Source: Botryotinia globosa (taxonomy: Eukaryota; Ascomycota; Leotiomycetes; Helotiales; Sclerotiniaceae). From it: 64,000 nt of DNA. The translations under genes and the position numbers were made by a program. Where the stretch lies: NCBI GenBank assembly GCA_014898425.1, contig RCSZ01000024.1:62001-126000 (forward strand), in the 5' to 3' direction. Under the pieces are notes generated by a model. It ran no database searches and was not told the origin of the DNA. It saw nothing but the letters and a program-made list of their open reading frames with translations. Of this stretch, positions 1 through 11,146 are shown piece after piece (the first letter of the stretch is position 1; every line of letters starts with the position of its first letter).

Positions 1-2000
1 TCGACTAAACCTTGAGGTTGTTGCTGTTGATAGTCGGTTTGTGGTTGCGGTTGTTGAAGCTGTTGCAAGGTATTGTGATGACGGTCGCGTGAATAAGGTG
101 AGAGAGGTTTTCCTTGTTCGACTAAACCTTGGGGTTGTTGCTGTTGATAGCTGGTTTGTGGTTGCGGTTCTTGAAAGTTGGTTTGTGGCTGTGGCTGTGG
201 CTGTGGTTGCTGATAGCTGAGATGTGGTTGTTCATAGCTGGGTTGTGGTTGTGGTTGTTGACAGTTGGTTTGTGACTGTGACTGTGGTTCTGGTTGTTGA
301 TAGCTGGTTTGTGGTTGCGATTGTTGAAGCCGTTGCGAGTTATTGTGAATTGATAGATTCTCCAAACATTGAGCTACGCGTTGCTGTTCAGCTACACGTT
401 GTTGCTCCTCTTGCTGAAGCTGAAGTTGAAACTCCGATAAAGATATTCCAGCCCTTGAAGGAGTAGTCGAAGTTAAAGGGGGCAAATCGTGTTGATCAAG
501 ACTTGATGAGGTAGTGCGAAATTGAGATGGCTTTGAAGATTGAGCTCCAAAGGGTAGTGTACGAGTGGAAGATTGGTTTGTTATGAAGGTTTGCTGTGTA
601 GGCACAGGTGTAGGTGTAGGTTTAGTGGAATTGAAGATGGAAAACAGAGTTGAATGTCCTTGGTTTATGGCAGCTGATTGTGTCTGATAGGCTGGTTGCC
701 CGGAAACATTTGATTGCCTGGACATACTTGGTTGGGGGCCATTTGTCGTTGGTTGCGACTGGTACGCAGCTTGCTGCCCGGCCATATTCGATTGAGGTCC
801 ATTTGTCATCGGCTGTGATTGGTACACAGCTTGTTGCCCAGCCATATTTGATTGTCCGGCCATGCTTGACTGAGCTTCATCTATGGCTGGCGGCCACTGG
901 TATGCAGCTGATTGCCCTTGATATGCTAATAGAAAATCAGCTAAAGTCACATATAATCAATCGATGATGTGATATTTACCTCCAGTAGCTGGTTGTGCTA
1001 TATTCATGGGAGCTTGCTGTTGAAATGTAGTCGGCTGGGTCATATTTGTGGTTGCTTGTTGCTGGTATGTAGCTATGGCTGGTTGTTCCGATACATTTGA
1101 TTGAGCCATAGATGTCTGATTAAATCCATTGATAAGAAATCCTCTTGGAATATCTCCGCCAGAAGTAGGTATTTTCGATTGAGTAAATAGAGTTGCAGAA
1201 TTCCGTGATGCTATCTCTTTCCCGGGTTGAAAAGATACTTGATAATCTTGGCGACGCAGAGTAGATGGTTGAGATGGAGGTGCTTGAAATATAGGCGGTT
1301 GAGATATGGCCGGTGGTAAAAACGTAAATGAAGATCCAGCGGGTGGTTGCATTGTAGGGGACGGTTGCGATGATTGAGATACAGCAGGTGTTTGAACTAC
1401 AGGGGACAATTGTGATGCAGCAGATGATTGAGATGAAGGCGGTTGAAATGTCGGCGGTTGAGACATGGCAGGTGGTAGAGATGTAAACGATGATTGTGAT
1501 CCAGCGGGTGATTGTATTATAGGAGTTGATTGCGATGATTGAGATACAGTAGGTGATTGAACTACAGGTGGCAATTGTGAAACAGGAAGTGGTTGTGATA
1601 AAGGCGGCTGGGATGTAGCAATGGGTCCAAGTGAAGGAGATAAGTCCTCTCCTGCGATCCTTTTAGAATGGCGAGATCCTTGAGCTGGTGGAGTCATAGA
1701 TTTCAACTTTGTTTCAACCTTCTTTTTTAACATTTCATGCAAATCGCCATGCTGGTTACTTTGGCCTTGATATTTTTGCCACCCAAGTTTCTCCATTGCT
1801 TCTGATACAAATTGACTTAAGCTGGTTCGAATGGCTTGACAACTTTGAGTTAGGTTATGACTTTCGATAATTCCCATAATAATGTTTTCTTCAGACTGCT
1901 GCCAATGAGGCCTGGTTGTTCTTTTAAACATATCGATGTGAGTACCCAGAATGAGATGATCATTCTGATGTTGTTGAGATGAAGACATTTTGGGAGGCAT
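1..2000 (-). CDS. Q/P/S-rich low-complexity protein, 3' end beyond the window
   Basis: Two exons can be read: 2000-980 and 925-1, joined over a 54-nt intron (926-979; donor GTAAAT, acceptor TTTCTATTAG). After splicing the frame stays open to the window edge, about 648 residues. I chose the ATG at 2000 (MPPKMSSSQQ) because the in-frame ORF upstream runs into a minisatellite that looks like leader DNA. Residues 1-115 are an ordinary mixed-composition segment. Residues 120-250 are Ser/Pro/Gln-rich and contain an internal duplication (about 141-194 against 197-247). The second exon has repeats around NMAGQQAxYQSQP and then a Gln-rich tract with a recurring QPQTSYQQ unit. I recognise no catalytic domain. 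Such prion-like Q-rich regions often occur in fungal nuclear or RNA-associated proteins, but that role is only inference. Gene structure is fairly sure; function is unknown. Confidence 0.7.
926..979 (-). other. spliceosomal intron in the Q-rich gene
   Basis: The donor reads GTAAAT at 979 and the acceptor CTATTAG ends at 926. CTTTAGCTGAT just upstream of the acceptor fits a fungal branch site. Removing 54 nt (phase 1) restores a frame that is open for more than 900 nt, while reading through meets a stop at once. Confidence 0.7.
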
Positions 2001-2004
2001 TTTG

Positions 2005-2700
2005 AGGTTGGATATGATATGATGTGATATGATAATGGAATGGAGACCGAAAGATAACTGGTAGTGAAGAAGATGTGATGAATAGATTTCCGGAATGGAG
2101 ATGTGACGGCATAGATATCCGGCAATGGAATTGAGACGCGATAAGACGGAATAGAAATTTGTGGAATTGGGATGCAACAAGGCGTGATAGAAACCTACAG
2201 AATTGAGATGTGGTCAGAAGAGGCGACGAGGCAAGACAGACAACTGCGGAATTGGGATTCATACCTTTTTAGCTCAATCTGACTAGGATGAGACAGGATA
2301 CCCTAAGTGCAATAATGATGCCAGAAATACTGGATAGGTCAAGTTGGGCTTTTGGGAGGGATCGAGATAACTCCACAAGCCAAATTCTACCACAGATCAG
2401 TTTTAAACTTTTATATCGAGACATAAAGAGTGGTTGAAGCCAACAGTACACACCCAGTCCCACAAGATCTATCTATCACCTTTAAGTCTTCCTTGGTCGG
2501 GATCATAGGATGTAAAAGGAGACCTCTCGTACAAAGGGACAAGATACCAAAAATGCAGTAAAGATGCGACAAGACGAGATAGAAACCCGCCAGCGAAATG
2601 AAGATATGATAGGATAAAACCTAACAGCGAGATGAAGACAGCAAAATAGAGATATAACAAGATAAAATCTAGTTTCGTTGTGATAGGGGTTCATATTTCC
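2005..2700. repeat. degenerate GA-rich minisatellite upstream of the Q-rich gene
   Basis: Diverged units of roughly 35-50 bp recur, built on AATTGRGATGYRACAAGRCG followed by GATAGAAACC. They are clearest at 2090-2265 and again at 2545-2670. A short GATATGATAT run sits at 2010-2035. This covers the likely promoter and leader of the minus-strand gene that starts at 2000. No other gene was seen. Confidence 0.5.
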
Positions 2701-2775
2701 AAAATCACGATACCTTTAGGACGGCTTGACCGATAAAGAGGTTATGTTGGGTTGGAATCCAAACATATCTCCAAA

Positions 2776-2895
2776 CTCACGATATCTTTACAAGGACTTC
2801 CCCGAGACATCATGGCACGAAACATAACCAACTTACTCACAGTATCTTTACAACGGCTTTCCCGAGACATCATAACACGAAACATGACCAATTTC
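2776..2895. repeat. 60-bp tandem duplication
   Basis: Two adjacent 60-bp units (2776-2835 and 2836-2895) both start CTCAC, contain GTATCTTTACAA or GATATCTTTACAA, and end with CGAAACATRACCAA. A more decayed third unit is visible from about 2704. The rest of 2896-3300 is non-repetitive and shows no supported gene. Confidence 0.75.
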
Positions 2896-3301
2896 AAAGC
2901 TTTGGAAATCGTGAATGTTTGAAAGAAAAAAGACGATTCAGCCGCTGCACCAGCCAACTTTACTCATTCGCGTGATTTTTTAATGCCTAAGGCACAAACT
3001 TGGAAGCTTCGTGAGAGCTCTCTCTCATGAAATCAACTTCCTGTCGCAACTCTGGTACTTTTTGATCCAACACACATACAATACATAACGAGCATGGAAT
3101 ATGTCATGTTTATCTCCTCCCCCTTTTAGTCGTTTCTACCTTTTCTACCAGCTTTGATTCATACGAGATTCGTTTTCCTTAACAAGAGATCTATGTTTTT
3201 CACGGGTATTTCATTCATTCCTAGCGATTGCGATGTTCTGCCATTCCAATCAACCTGCGAATTCCGCCAACCCCCTCACGGAGTTTCTATGAACTCCGCC
3301 C

Positions 3302-3392
3302 ACAAGTACCAGCTACAAGTACCAGCTACAAGTACCAGCTACAAGTACCAGCTACAAGTACCAGCTACAAGTACCAGCTACAAGTACCAGCG
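3302..3392 (+). repeat. 13-bp minisatellite, 7 copies
   Basis: Seven head-to-tail copies of ACAAGTACCAGCT; only the last base of the last copy differs. The period is not a multiple of three, so all frames cycle through the same peptides and the long ORF across it is not evidence of a gene. Downstream to about 4050 the words CGACTACAAAT and GACTACATT recur in diverged context, suggesting an older, larger version of the same array. Confidence 0.9.
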
Positions 3393-4500
3393 ACCGCCAT
3401 GTAATTCCTGGTCCTATCGACTACAAATACGAGTGATGGCGATAACGATATCCAACTGCAAAACCCCGTCGACTACAAATTACTCCATTCTCTCTGCGAG
3501 ACGAATGTATGGAAACTCATTGCTCGTATCCTCTTCTCAAATTTTCTGGGAGATACAAGGACGACTACAAGTCTTACCTGCGAGTCACGTTGACTATAAA
3601 TCTCATCTGCGAGTCCCGTTGACTACAAATCCTCTCGATTACAATTCTTCATACGCATGGCGGGCAGGAGGCGGGGAGGGGGGTGGATATATGACATTTC
3701 GAGCGCCAAGGGGTTTTGGAGACTTGCCTCTATCTTCGATGATCTTAGTTGCTGGAGAGGGAGAGGGGGACACTGCGATACGGAAAGTTTTATTGGTATT
3801 GCGGCGACTACATTTTGTTCTCTTGACTGCATTTCGTTCATCAGAAATGGTGGGCGGGGAGGTAATGTCTTTTTCGCTTCGCCCCAAAGAAGATACATGT
3901 TGAGTCGAGAGATGTCGCTCCGTCGGGCCACTGCCGTGGAGGCTTTTTCGCTCCGCTCTAGTTTGAGTCCGGAAGCATGAGAAAAAAATATCCCAGCGAC
4001 CACACTACATTCTATTCCCTCGACTACATTCAATTCCCGGGAAGGATCATTTGCGCTTCGCCTAGTTTTCCCACTCCTCCACCTCATTACTTTTCATCAT
4101 CCTCGCAATTCTCGCGGGCGGCTTTCTCCTTACCACCTACCACCGCTTCAGGCGAAGTACGTACGCATGCTTCCCAATCTCCCTAGGAACCCATGAATTC
4201 CAGAATTTGCCCCAGTCGCGAACGCAATGAAGTCATGCATAATGGTCTGCTGCTGCGAGCCGGACCTTGCGCTCTTTCGCTCACAACATGAGGAAGAAGT
4301 GGAGGCTCTTGATTGAGTATTGAAAGTTTGGATGCTTGAGGTGGTTTAGTTTGTGGTTTTCAGTGTGGGGGTTGAATTTGTATGGTTGTTTAATGGGTTG
4401 GATTATGCAGAGGTTGGTGGGAAAAGAGTGGACGACAACACAACGATTCTCCGCACAACGATTCTCAGTGTCTACATACATCTCTTTCTCTCCCTCTCTC
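3393..4500. other. intergenic stretch with diverged GACTACA words; no gene seen
   Basis: The region has moderate GC and recurring motifs (GACTACAAAT, TGCGAGTCCCGTTG, TTTTCGCTYCGC). Open frames exist on both strands but overlap one another and are built from these words. None shows a conserved-looking composition or convincing splice sites, so I call no gene here. Confidence 0.4.
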
Positions 4501-4507
4501 TTTCTTG

Positions 4508-4830
4508 CAGCAAATGTACAAACGTAGCAAGAAGAAATAACTCTCAAGCACAGATAGAACTAGCCACTCTGTCCCTGTTTGTGATTGTTTCTTCTTGAAG
4601 ATACTAGTTCTTGTGATTGATTGGCCTCTCTCACAAGTTCTATATCGCTACCTCTTTGTACCTTTTGCTGTTTGTTCCAATCTTCCTTTTTGAAGAGATA
4701 GAGAGAACAGAGGACTGCTTTGCTGTGCTGGACAGCAAATGTACATACAGAGTAGCAAGAAGAAACAACTCGCAAGCACAGAAAGAATTAGCCACTCTAT
4801 CCCTGTTTGTGATTGATTTTTCTTGAAGAT
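4508..4830 (+). repeat. two ~95-bp direct repeats 225 bp apart
   Basis: 4508-4602 and 4733-4830 are clearly copies. Both start CAGCAAATGTACA, share GTAGCAAGAAGAAA, CTCTRTCCCTGTTTGTGATT, and end TCTTGAAGAT. They differ by scattered substitutions and short indels. Neither looks like a transposon end. No gene is supported in 4500-5280. Confidence 0.8.
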
Positions 4831-5280
4831 GGAAATTCCAGGCAGTTGGCACTGAACGGGATGACCATCGCTACTCTCTTTTTGCTGTTCCAATCATCTT
4901 CTTTTTCGAAGGGCCTTTGCCGCAAGTTTTTTGGGCTGCAAGCAAGCCTTGATGGTCGGTTGAGTTACTCTTCTGCTCTTGCGCGGTTTCTTACTGTTTT
5001 CACTTTATTGCCAACAAATGGCAATGGGAGTGTCTTCTCTTTCCATACCACACTACACACAAACTTTACGAACACACACGCTCACTTTACTTTTTGGAAC
5101 ACTGTATGGAAAGAGAAGACCGGGTGGGCTGGGCTCGGAAGGGGGATACGAGATACGAGATACGGTTCGAGGGGTGGAGTCACGTGACGACTGAGAACAT
5201 GAGGACATGGGGTAGATAGAATAGAATTGGATAGCAATTGAGTTTTGCATTGGATTGTGATGAGATATATTGAGATGTGA

Positions 5281-5340
5281 TGTGATGAGCTGTGATGTGA
5301 TGAGCTGTGATGTGATGAGCTGTGATGTGATGAGCTGCGA
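5281..5340 (+). repeat. 15-bp tandem repeat, 4 copies plus diverged tail
   Basis: TGTGATGAGCTGTGA is repeated four times (the fourth with one change) and dissolves into TGTGATG-type DNA on both sides (about 5260-5460). Short ORFs across it on both strands are composed only of the repeat. Next to it, 5608-5636 holds a short AAAAATCCC run. Confidence 0.9.
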
Positions 5341-5639
5341 TGTGATGATGAGATGTGATGAGATGTATTCTCAAATTGTGCTGTTCTGTGCTGTGCCATA
5401 CTATGTTGTGCTATGTTGTGATGTGGTGCTATCTATGATGTGTTGTGCTATGCTATCTGTTTTCTTGGAGTGTTGCCTCTTCCGAAGTATGAGGAGAGAG
5501 GTCTTTTGAAAAGCAATAAGAGCGCTTTTGAGGGGAGATAAGTATGAGTCCCACTTTTCACTCGAAAATTCTTGGCACTTTTTTTGATCAACTTTTTTAG
5601 TCAGCAATTCCAAAAATCCCAAAAATCCCAAAAATCGAA

Positions 5640-6360
5640 GAAATCCGCCCTTTTGCTCTTTGGAAGAGGCCTGCGTTGTGTGTCAGCACGACGCACCCTG
5701 TGCTGTACTATTGTCCCATAGTATTTTGCCATGGGATGGTGGTGGGGGCTTATACCAACCACACTTTGTGATGGTGGATGGAAGATGAAAAATAGAAGTT
5801 TCTATTTTTATTTTTACTTTAGATAATTTAGATATAGATTGATGTTGTGGAGGGAGATAGGTGGGTGCTTATATTGCACTATGTTATGGCAATCAATGTC
5901 TGAACGCTGTACTGTAGGTTGTTGGGATGGTGGAAGGTGAATGCCATGTCTCCCCTCATCTCTTCAGAGACTCGGATTGTAATCTTCTGTAAATGTCCAT
6001 ATAGGGGCCTATGCTAAACCATTCATATATGTAGTGGGTGTACGGACTACTACAATACTACAAAAACGGACTTATATATATCTTTCGATAGATCGACTCT
6101 TATATTTTAGAAATTGTCACGATTATTGTTTGAAATTAGTTAAGAAGTATCCCGTCAATCCATGCACCCACTGGTAGTAGTATACATTAGGAACTTCAAT
6201 ATCTTTCAAAATGACTTTGGGCTTTATTTAATTTTTAGACCTATATTATAAGCATTGCGCCCCTTGATATATAAACCTTTATAGAACTCTGCTACAAGAG
6301 TCTCTACGCTCCTTGAAAAGCGAGGATTAGACTAAGAATGATATAATATAGACTTGTGAG
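5640..6360. other. AT-rich intergenic DNA; nothing recognised
   Basis: Base composition falls stepwise toward AT. I see no long ORF, RNA gene or clear repeat before the inverted-repeat element that starts at 6364. Confidence 0.4.
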
Positions 6361-6363
6361 TAA

Positions 6364-6717
6364 GGGCCCGTTCGAATCGTTTTTTTAATTTGTTGACTAA
6401 TAATTTAGTCTAAATTTTGTAGATCTATAAAATGTAGAATAACAAATGTTGATAAATATTATCAAATATTAATAAAAGTTATATTACAGATTTAATAAAG
6501 TTTAATAAGACTATTATATAAATTTTCAAAATTTATAAATTTACATTTTGTAGCTTTTTGTAACTCAATATTAATATTCAGCAAATCATTTTTTTTTTCT
6601 TTTTTATTATCAATATAAATTGTTAAACAATATTTGCATTCAGTAAACACTAATTTAAACCTATATTGCCAACAAATATAGCTCTACATCGCCTAAAAAA
6701 TCGATCCGAACGGGCCC
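6364..6717. mobile_element. 354-bp Tourist/Harbinger-like MITE
   Basis: The termini are inverted copies: left GGGCCCGTTCGAATCG, right (reverse complement) GGGCCCGTTCGGATCG, extending with mismatches to about 25 bp. The element is flanked by TAA at 6361-6363 and TAA at 6718-6720. A 3-bp TAA/TTA target duplication with GGG-starting inverted repeats is the known signature of PIF/Harbinger-type elements. The interior is AT-rich and non-coding, so it would need a transposase from elsewhere. A single related terminus lies at 56772. Confidence 0.8.
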
Positions 6718-6937
6718 TAAGTGCGTACAGATGGTGCGAGCACCAATGATTGTTTTTTGTTAGTGAATTCTCAGAGTCATTTGTTAGGTTAAGGGGAATT
6801 TAGGCCAATCTACCATAGCTCTGAATATTTCATTGATGAGTAGTTTGAGTGGTTTAAATGCGGTGCACGAAGTACGCCCTCTCTCACCCTCAATCGCGCT
6901 TTCCTATAGGCTGTCTCTCTTGTTCCAGGCTCTATCC

Positions 6938-7280
6938 CCCCTAGAGTGCGAACATTCGACGCCCTCGTTTAATAAGGAGTTATTAACCAATTAGATTATT
7001 AGGATTCCTTGAATTTAATCTAATATTCACAAACATCCTCTAATATAAAATTCAGTCAATATAATTTCTATATCAAAATTCTGAATATAATAATATATAT
7101 TAATTTTCAATCTTCAATCTTTTTTTAAATTTAAAAACCTCGAAATTTGAAATCAATATTCTAATTTATAGATAATATAATTGAAAATCTATTAAAATAA
7201 TTATTCTATCCAATAAGGCTTTATCATTCAAGGTCTATCGTACGGACCACATTAGGCGCCATTTTCCCGCACTCTAGGGG
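6938..7280. mobile_element. ~340-bp inverted-repeat element, probably mariner-type MITE
   Basis: A perfect 13-bp inverted repeat CCCCTAGAGTGCG lies at 6938-6950 and, reversed, at 7268-7280. TAT just outside both ends suggests a TA target duplication, as in Tc1/mariner elements. The left side has two extra C, so the exact end is uncertain. The interior is AT-rich with no ORF. Confidence 0.6.
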
Positions 7281-7786
7281 ATATGCAATTCACACGCAAT
7301 CGAGGCAATATAATGTGAAGGTAATCTTGATAGCCATCCCGGTCATTCGTTGGTTTGAGGTTAGTACGCCTACTTCCTTCAGAGTCGCTCATTAGTCAGA
7401 TTAGCGATTTTAATCAGTCATCTTCTTATCTCTTCCCTAGAGTAAAGATATAAATCGTAGAAACATCACTATAGATGTAATACCGTTAACGAAATGAAGG
7501 GGAAAAAAGCTCCAGATAGTTTTTACATAATATGTAGAAAGAAGACTTGAGTGATAAGAACAGATTATCTTTTCTAAAGTACACAAAAAGCTCTATGAAT
7601 ACTAGCAAAAATTGAGTCACATGGTAAGCACGTGTTTTTCCACACATTCCTTTCTTCCCGGATAAATTGACGTCCCAACCAATACATAAAGAAAAAGAAA
7701 ACGACAATAGTTTTTCCAACAACAACACTCTCAATCTTCAGAGGAATTCAGTTCTACAGGTCTTTCAGTAGTAATTACAACTTTGC

Positions 7787-7812
7787 TAAAATTTAGCAAA
7801 GTTATAGAGGGG
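7787..7812. repeat. dispersed palindrome copy 1 (ACTTTGC-N9-GCAAAGT)
   Basis: ACTTTGC, nine bases, GCAAAGT. The same arms and the same 9-nt spacer length recur at about 12909, 40431 and 51531, mostly preceded by TA and always followed by TAT. This copy lies about 15 bp downstream of the stop codon of the 943-aa gene, where a transcript could form a hairpin; a role in 3'-end formation is only a possibility. Confidence 0.7.
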
Positions 7813-7824
7813 TCACAAGTCTTC

Positions 7825-10656
7825 TCACGATCCAGCACCAGGTCCGATTTTAGCGTTTCTCGAACTCCTTCGAGCCGAAGTGAGGTGGGCTTGTGATTTC
7901 CTGGAAGTCCTAGGCGTTTCTGGGAAACCCTCTCTGGATCCGGCTCCCAATCTTCTTGGTTTCTTGCCACTTGGTGTACTTCCTTGTAGTTGCTTTCCCT
8001 TACCATGGTCGGGTCCAGGGTCACCGCCTTTATCATCGTCGTCCGTCGGGATAGATTCGATATCACCGTCATCATCGGCCTCAGCGTAAGTTCTACGCTT
8101 TCCACCTTTTTTCCCAGAATCTTCAACTACCTTATAGTAGGACTTTTCTCCGTATCCTTTCTCCACAGATATAGAGTCTTGAAAAACTCGAAGGTACGAT
8201 GCCTCAACATCCTTTCCGTGGCTAGTGTACCACTCGTCAAAGGCGGCTTCGTCCATTCCAAGTAGCTTAGCGGCTTCGTTGAGGACCGACTGATCGTCCC
8301 AGGACAATCTGCCAACAAGAGCTTGTTCAACGGGGTTTTGAGTGATCAGATGGCACTCGACTGGGAATCCAAGGATTTCATATTGACCATCGTTGGTAAC
8401 ATTCTTGTCGAAAATGGGCTCCAAGTCGCGATGTGCATTTCTAACATCTTGGTACCTCATACCGTTTTCCAACAAAGGGTCCACAGTACCGTCGGTAAGC
8501 CTTTTTACCGCTGTATATGGAATGATTGAGGCTGCAAACGGCATCGATTTAGTCCCTGAAACACTGGGTTTGAACGTCACAGGGTTCCCTCCAGGTATGA
8601 GAGCCCAGGATTTGTTGTTCATTGCTGTGACGTGGTCGGATTTGATCAACTTCGTGTAACCTAAGCACTTGCTTTTTGAGGTAACATCTTGAAAGTACCC
8701 CGTTTCAAACATCCCACTATGGGACCCAAAGGCTTCCGCAGCTAGATCCCGCCACGCCAAGCTTTCTTCAGATCCAGCTCTTAATCTTCCGTGTTCGACT
8801 CCATATTCGGAACGATCTAGGTTTCCGATTGCAGAATGGATGACATATGCAGTGAGGTGATCTGCATGTTTGAAGTTGTTCTTGGCGTAGAGTTCTTTCG
8901 CATCGCCGTGTACGAATGAATGGTTAAACTCTTCGTCATTCTGAATGATGACTGCTGGAAAGGGTATCGTTATCAAACGGAATTCTTGGTCCATTCGTTG
9001 TTTAGCGACATTCCACCAAAGTTTTAAATCTTGTCTGCACGCTTGCTGCATAGGGGAATAGTAGCAATGATGAGCGAATCCAAGTCCTTTCTTCTCATAT
9101 CGGTTGTGATGGCAATACATTCTCACCGAATGCTGCATGAGCCGCCAATAGGGCTTGGAGGCAATGTGGATGACCTTGTCTTCTTCCTTTGGTTCATACG
9201 CGCCAAGCTTGTGGATGTCCGTCAAGTCGACAGAAGCACGCTGTGCGATTTTGGGCTTACTGACATCACGCTTGATGGGGTGGAATTTGAGAACTCCAAG
9301 GAGTCTCTTTTTTCTTTCCGTGCTAACTAAAGCACTAGCCTTGAACCAATGAAAGAATTCATCCTTTATGATAATATCATCGATGCGACCTCGGTGTTTA
9401 AATACAAATCGAAGACGTTTGATGAGCTCGTCCCGATTTACACGAGTAGCTTTGATTCCGAGTACTCCCGCGAGTTGACGAAGATGATAACCGCAAATTC
9501 CATCTGGCATTTGGTTGACTAGGGTCGCCATTGCCATCCAGCCTATCTGCTTGGCGACGTATTTCTCTTTGAGTGCTAGGAACCAATCCTTAGCTCCTAA
9601 AGTCTCTTCGTCGCATCCGCATGCGCCGGATTGGATGATGTTGCCTTTGTTGTTTTCAGGATGTGCGCCTTGTCGAAGCACGACCTTGTCCATTAAGCAT
9701 TCTTCCAGGGGCTCACTGTCTTCATTTACGACGACCAATCCTAGTTTTGCCCACCTCTCAAGGTTAACCAACACTTCCTCGTTGGGTGGGGGAGCTGGAA
9801 TTTCCATAAATTCAATGACCGAATCTCCCACAGGTGGGACATCTTCTGAGTAATCCGCACTAGCTTCTCCCAGCATTCCAACCATGTTGTACTGAAGCCC
9901 AAGACGCCGTCGTTCCTCGTCATCCCACTCGTATGCGGTATCCGGTAGGTCCTTATCGAGTATCTTGATGGCTTTTTTGAACTCGGAGGGCATTAGGTGT
10001 CTATTGACTCGGACACCTGGTTTCGGATTGCTCGTAAGTCTACGTATGAGTTCTCCGTTGACCATCTCCAGCACCTCGTCAGGTTTTGCTATCCTCGCAA
10101 GCTTGGAGAGCTCATTGTGAAACTTTGTACCGTAGGACATGACGAGGATTGTGGCGAAGGAAATACCTTTGTGAGAATGACCCCAATACTGACGGATTTT
10201 GTCAATGGCTTTCTGTCGCTGTTCACGACACTTTTCTACCCTGGTGAGAACCTTTTCGTTATCAAGTTTCATCTGTTTCGTGGTTACTTGGGCTTTGATA
10301 TGAAGACTATCTCGCAGAATCAGAACCATAGCCATCTCTGTCAGAGTATCAGCTCTTGATTTCTGAGCCTCAGCCCACACGTTAAATTGAGTGAATTTTT
10401 TGTATTGTTGTTCCTCGGGAAGTTTTCGGATAGCTTCAAAGGCTTCTAGCATATCAGTGAGGTGAGCATCTCCAACTGTTATCACTGCATTGTGTCGCAT
10501 GTGCTGAAGTTGAATGTCTGAGTACTGAATGATTAGATCCAGGGGACCTGGGGACAAGGGACGGCTGTTGGACCGTGATTGTGGAGGGGTGCTTAGTGGA
10601 GATGATGCCTCTCGCGATCGCTCAGGAGCAGCATCTTCGTCAGCACCGTCTGCCAT
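7825..10656 (-). CDS. unrecognised 943-aa protein, intronless
   Basis: The frame is open for 943 codons with normal fungal codon use and no stops or frameshifts, in clear contrast to the decayed surroundings. I chose the ATG at 10656 (MADGADEDAAPE). The frame extends upstream to 11070, but that part is S/T/F-rich and reads like leader. Visible parts are: a Ser/Pro-rich N-terminus (14-37); a helical charged region (about 60-160); a short Cys cluster (CGC at 346-348); a segment at about 388-420 (LRQLAGVLGI then NRDELIKRLR) that weakly resembles a SAP DNA-binding helix pair; a Cys/His-rich stretch at 513-540 (MYCHHNRY, HHCYY, C540); an acidic run (857-877); and a K/R-rich tail (878-935) with a GKKPRR-type nuclear signal. 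A nuclear, chromatin-associated role is inference. I cannot name the family. Confidence 0.75.
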   Translation of the reverse strand: MADGADEDAAPERSREASSPLSTPPQSRSNSRPLSPGPLDLIIQYSDIQLQHMRHNAVITVGDAHLTDMLEAFEAIRKLPEEQQYKKFTQFNVWAEAQKSRADTLTEMAMVLILRDSLHIKAQVTTKQMKLDNEKVLTRVEKCREQRQKAIDKIRQYWGHSHKGISFATILVMSYGTKFHNELSKLARIAKPDEVLEMVNGELIRRLTSNPKPGVRVNRHLMPSEFKKAIKILDKDLPDTAYEWDDEERRRLGLQYNMVGMLGEASADYSEDVPPVGDSVIEFMEIPAPPPNEEVLVNLERWAKLGLVVVNEDSEPLEECLMDKVVLRQGAHPENNKGNIIQSGACGCDEETLGAKDWFLALKEKYVAKQIGWMAMATLVNQMPDGICGYHLRQLAGVLGIKATRVNRDELIKRLRFVFKHRGRIDDIIIKDEFFHWFKASALVSTERKKRLLGVLKFHPIKRDVSKPKIAQRASVDLTDIHKLGAYEPKEEDKVIHIASKPYWRLMQHSVRMYCHHNRYEKKGLGFAHHCYYSPMQQACRQDLKLWWNVAKQRMDQEFRLITIPFPAVIIQNDEEFNHSFVHGDAKELYAKNNFKHADHLTAYVIHSAIGNLDRSEYGVEHGRLRAGSEESLAWRDLAAEAFGSHSGMFETGYFQDVTSKSKCLGYTKLIKSDHVTAMNNKSWALIPGGNPVTFKPSVSGTKSMPFAASIIPYTAVKRLTDGTVDPLLENGMRYQDVRNAHRDLEPIFDKNVTNDGQYEILGFPVECHLITQNPVEQALVGRLSWDDQSVLNEAAKLLGMDEAAFDEWYTSHGKDVEASYLRVFQDSISVEKGYGEKSYYKVVEDSGKKGGKRRTYAEADDDGDIESIPTDDDDKGGDPGPDHGKGKQLQGSTPSGKKPRRLGAGSREGFPETPRTSRKSQAHLTSARRSSRNAKIGPGAGS

Positions 10657-11146
10657 AGTGAAATGTTGGAAGAGATAACTTTGTCCAGATGCGGCAAAGT
10701 TGTACGGGTGCTTAGAGCGGGGAGAGAAAGGAAGTTCTGTAGCTGATAGAGGAAACTTGATGAGGTGGAAAAAGAGCAATGTCGAAATGAATTTTTTGAC
10801 AAATTGTGTAAGAAGAGGAGAAGTTTCACATGGGGTAGTAATGACTGAAGGGGAGGAAGAAGAAGGGATGTGAATAGTCGAATTTGAAAGAGGAGTGGGT
10901 ATTGCTTGTGTTGACAGAACTTTTTGTGCTTGTTCTTGATCTATTTGTCCGCATCTATACACAGTATCGAGAGTGTGATAAAGAGAGAATTCTGCAAGAG
11001 GATTTCTATTTTTCAGACAACAGCAAGTATCAAAGCCTCTCCCCACCAAATCAAAAGGTTGAGAATCCACTAGTTGTCTTGATGTGCGGGGGAAAATGCA
11101 GCTCTGGTTGATGCGGTGAGAGCTGAGATTTCTAGGAACACGCGGT

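Noticed and set aside
3154..3903. 249-aa ORF on the plus strand
   Set aside because: Built around a 13-bp minisatellite that cycles through all frames and GACTACA-type repeats; no splice or domain support.
3623..4087. 154-aa ORF on the minus strand
   Set aside because: Overlaps other frames on both strands in repeat-derived DNA and has no recognisable composition or motif.
7787..7812. Resemblance of the dispersed palindrome to a loxP-type recombination site (inverted arms around a short spacer)
   Set aside because: Only the general shape and ATAACTT start agree; arm length and spacer differ and no recombinase is present. Kept as an unexplained palindrome.
10657..11070. N-terminal extension of 138 residues on the 943-aa protein
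   Set aside because: Low-complexity S/T/F-rich stretch upstream of a good ATG context; more likely 5' leader that happens to be open.
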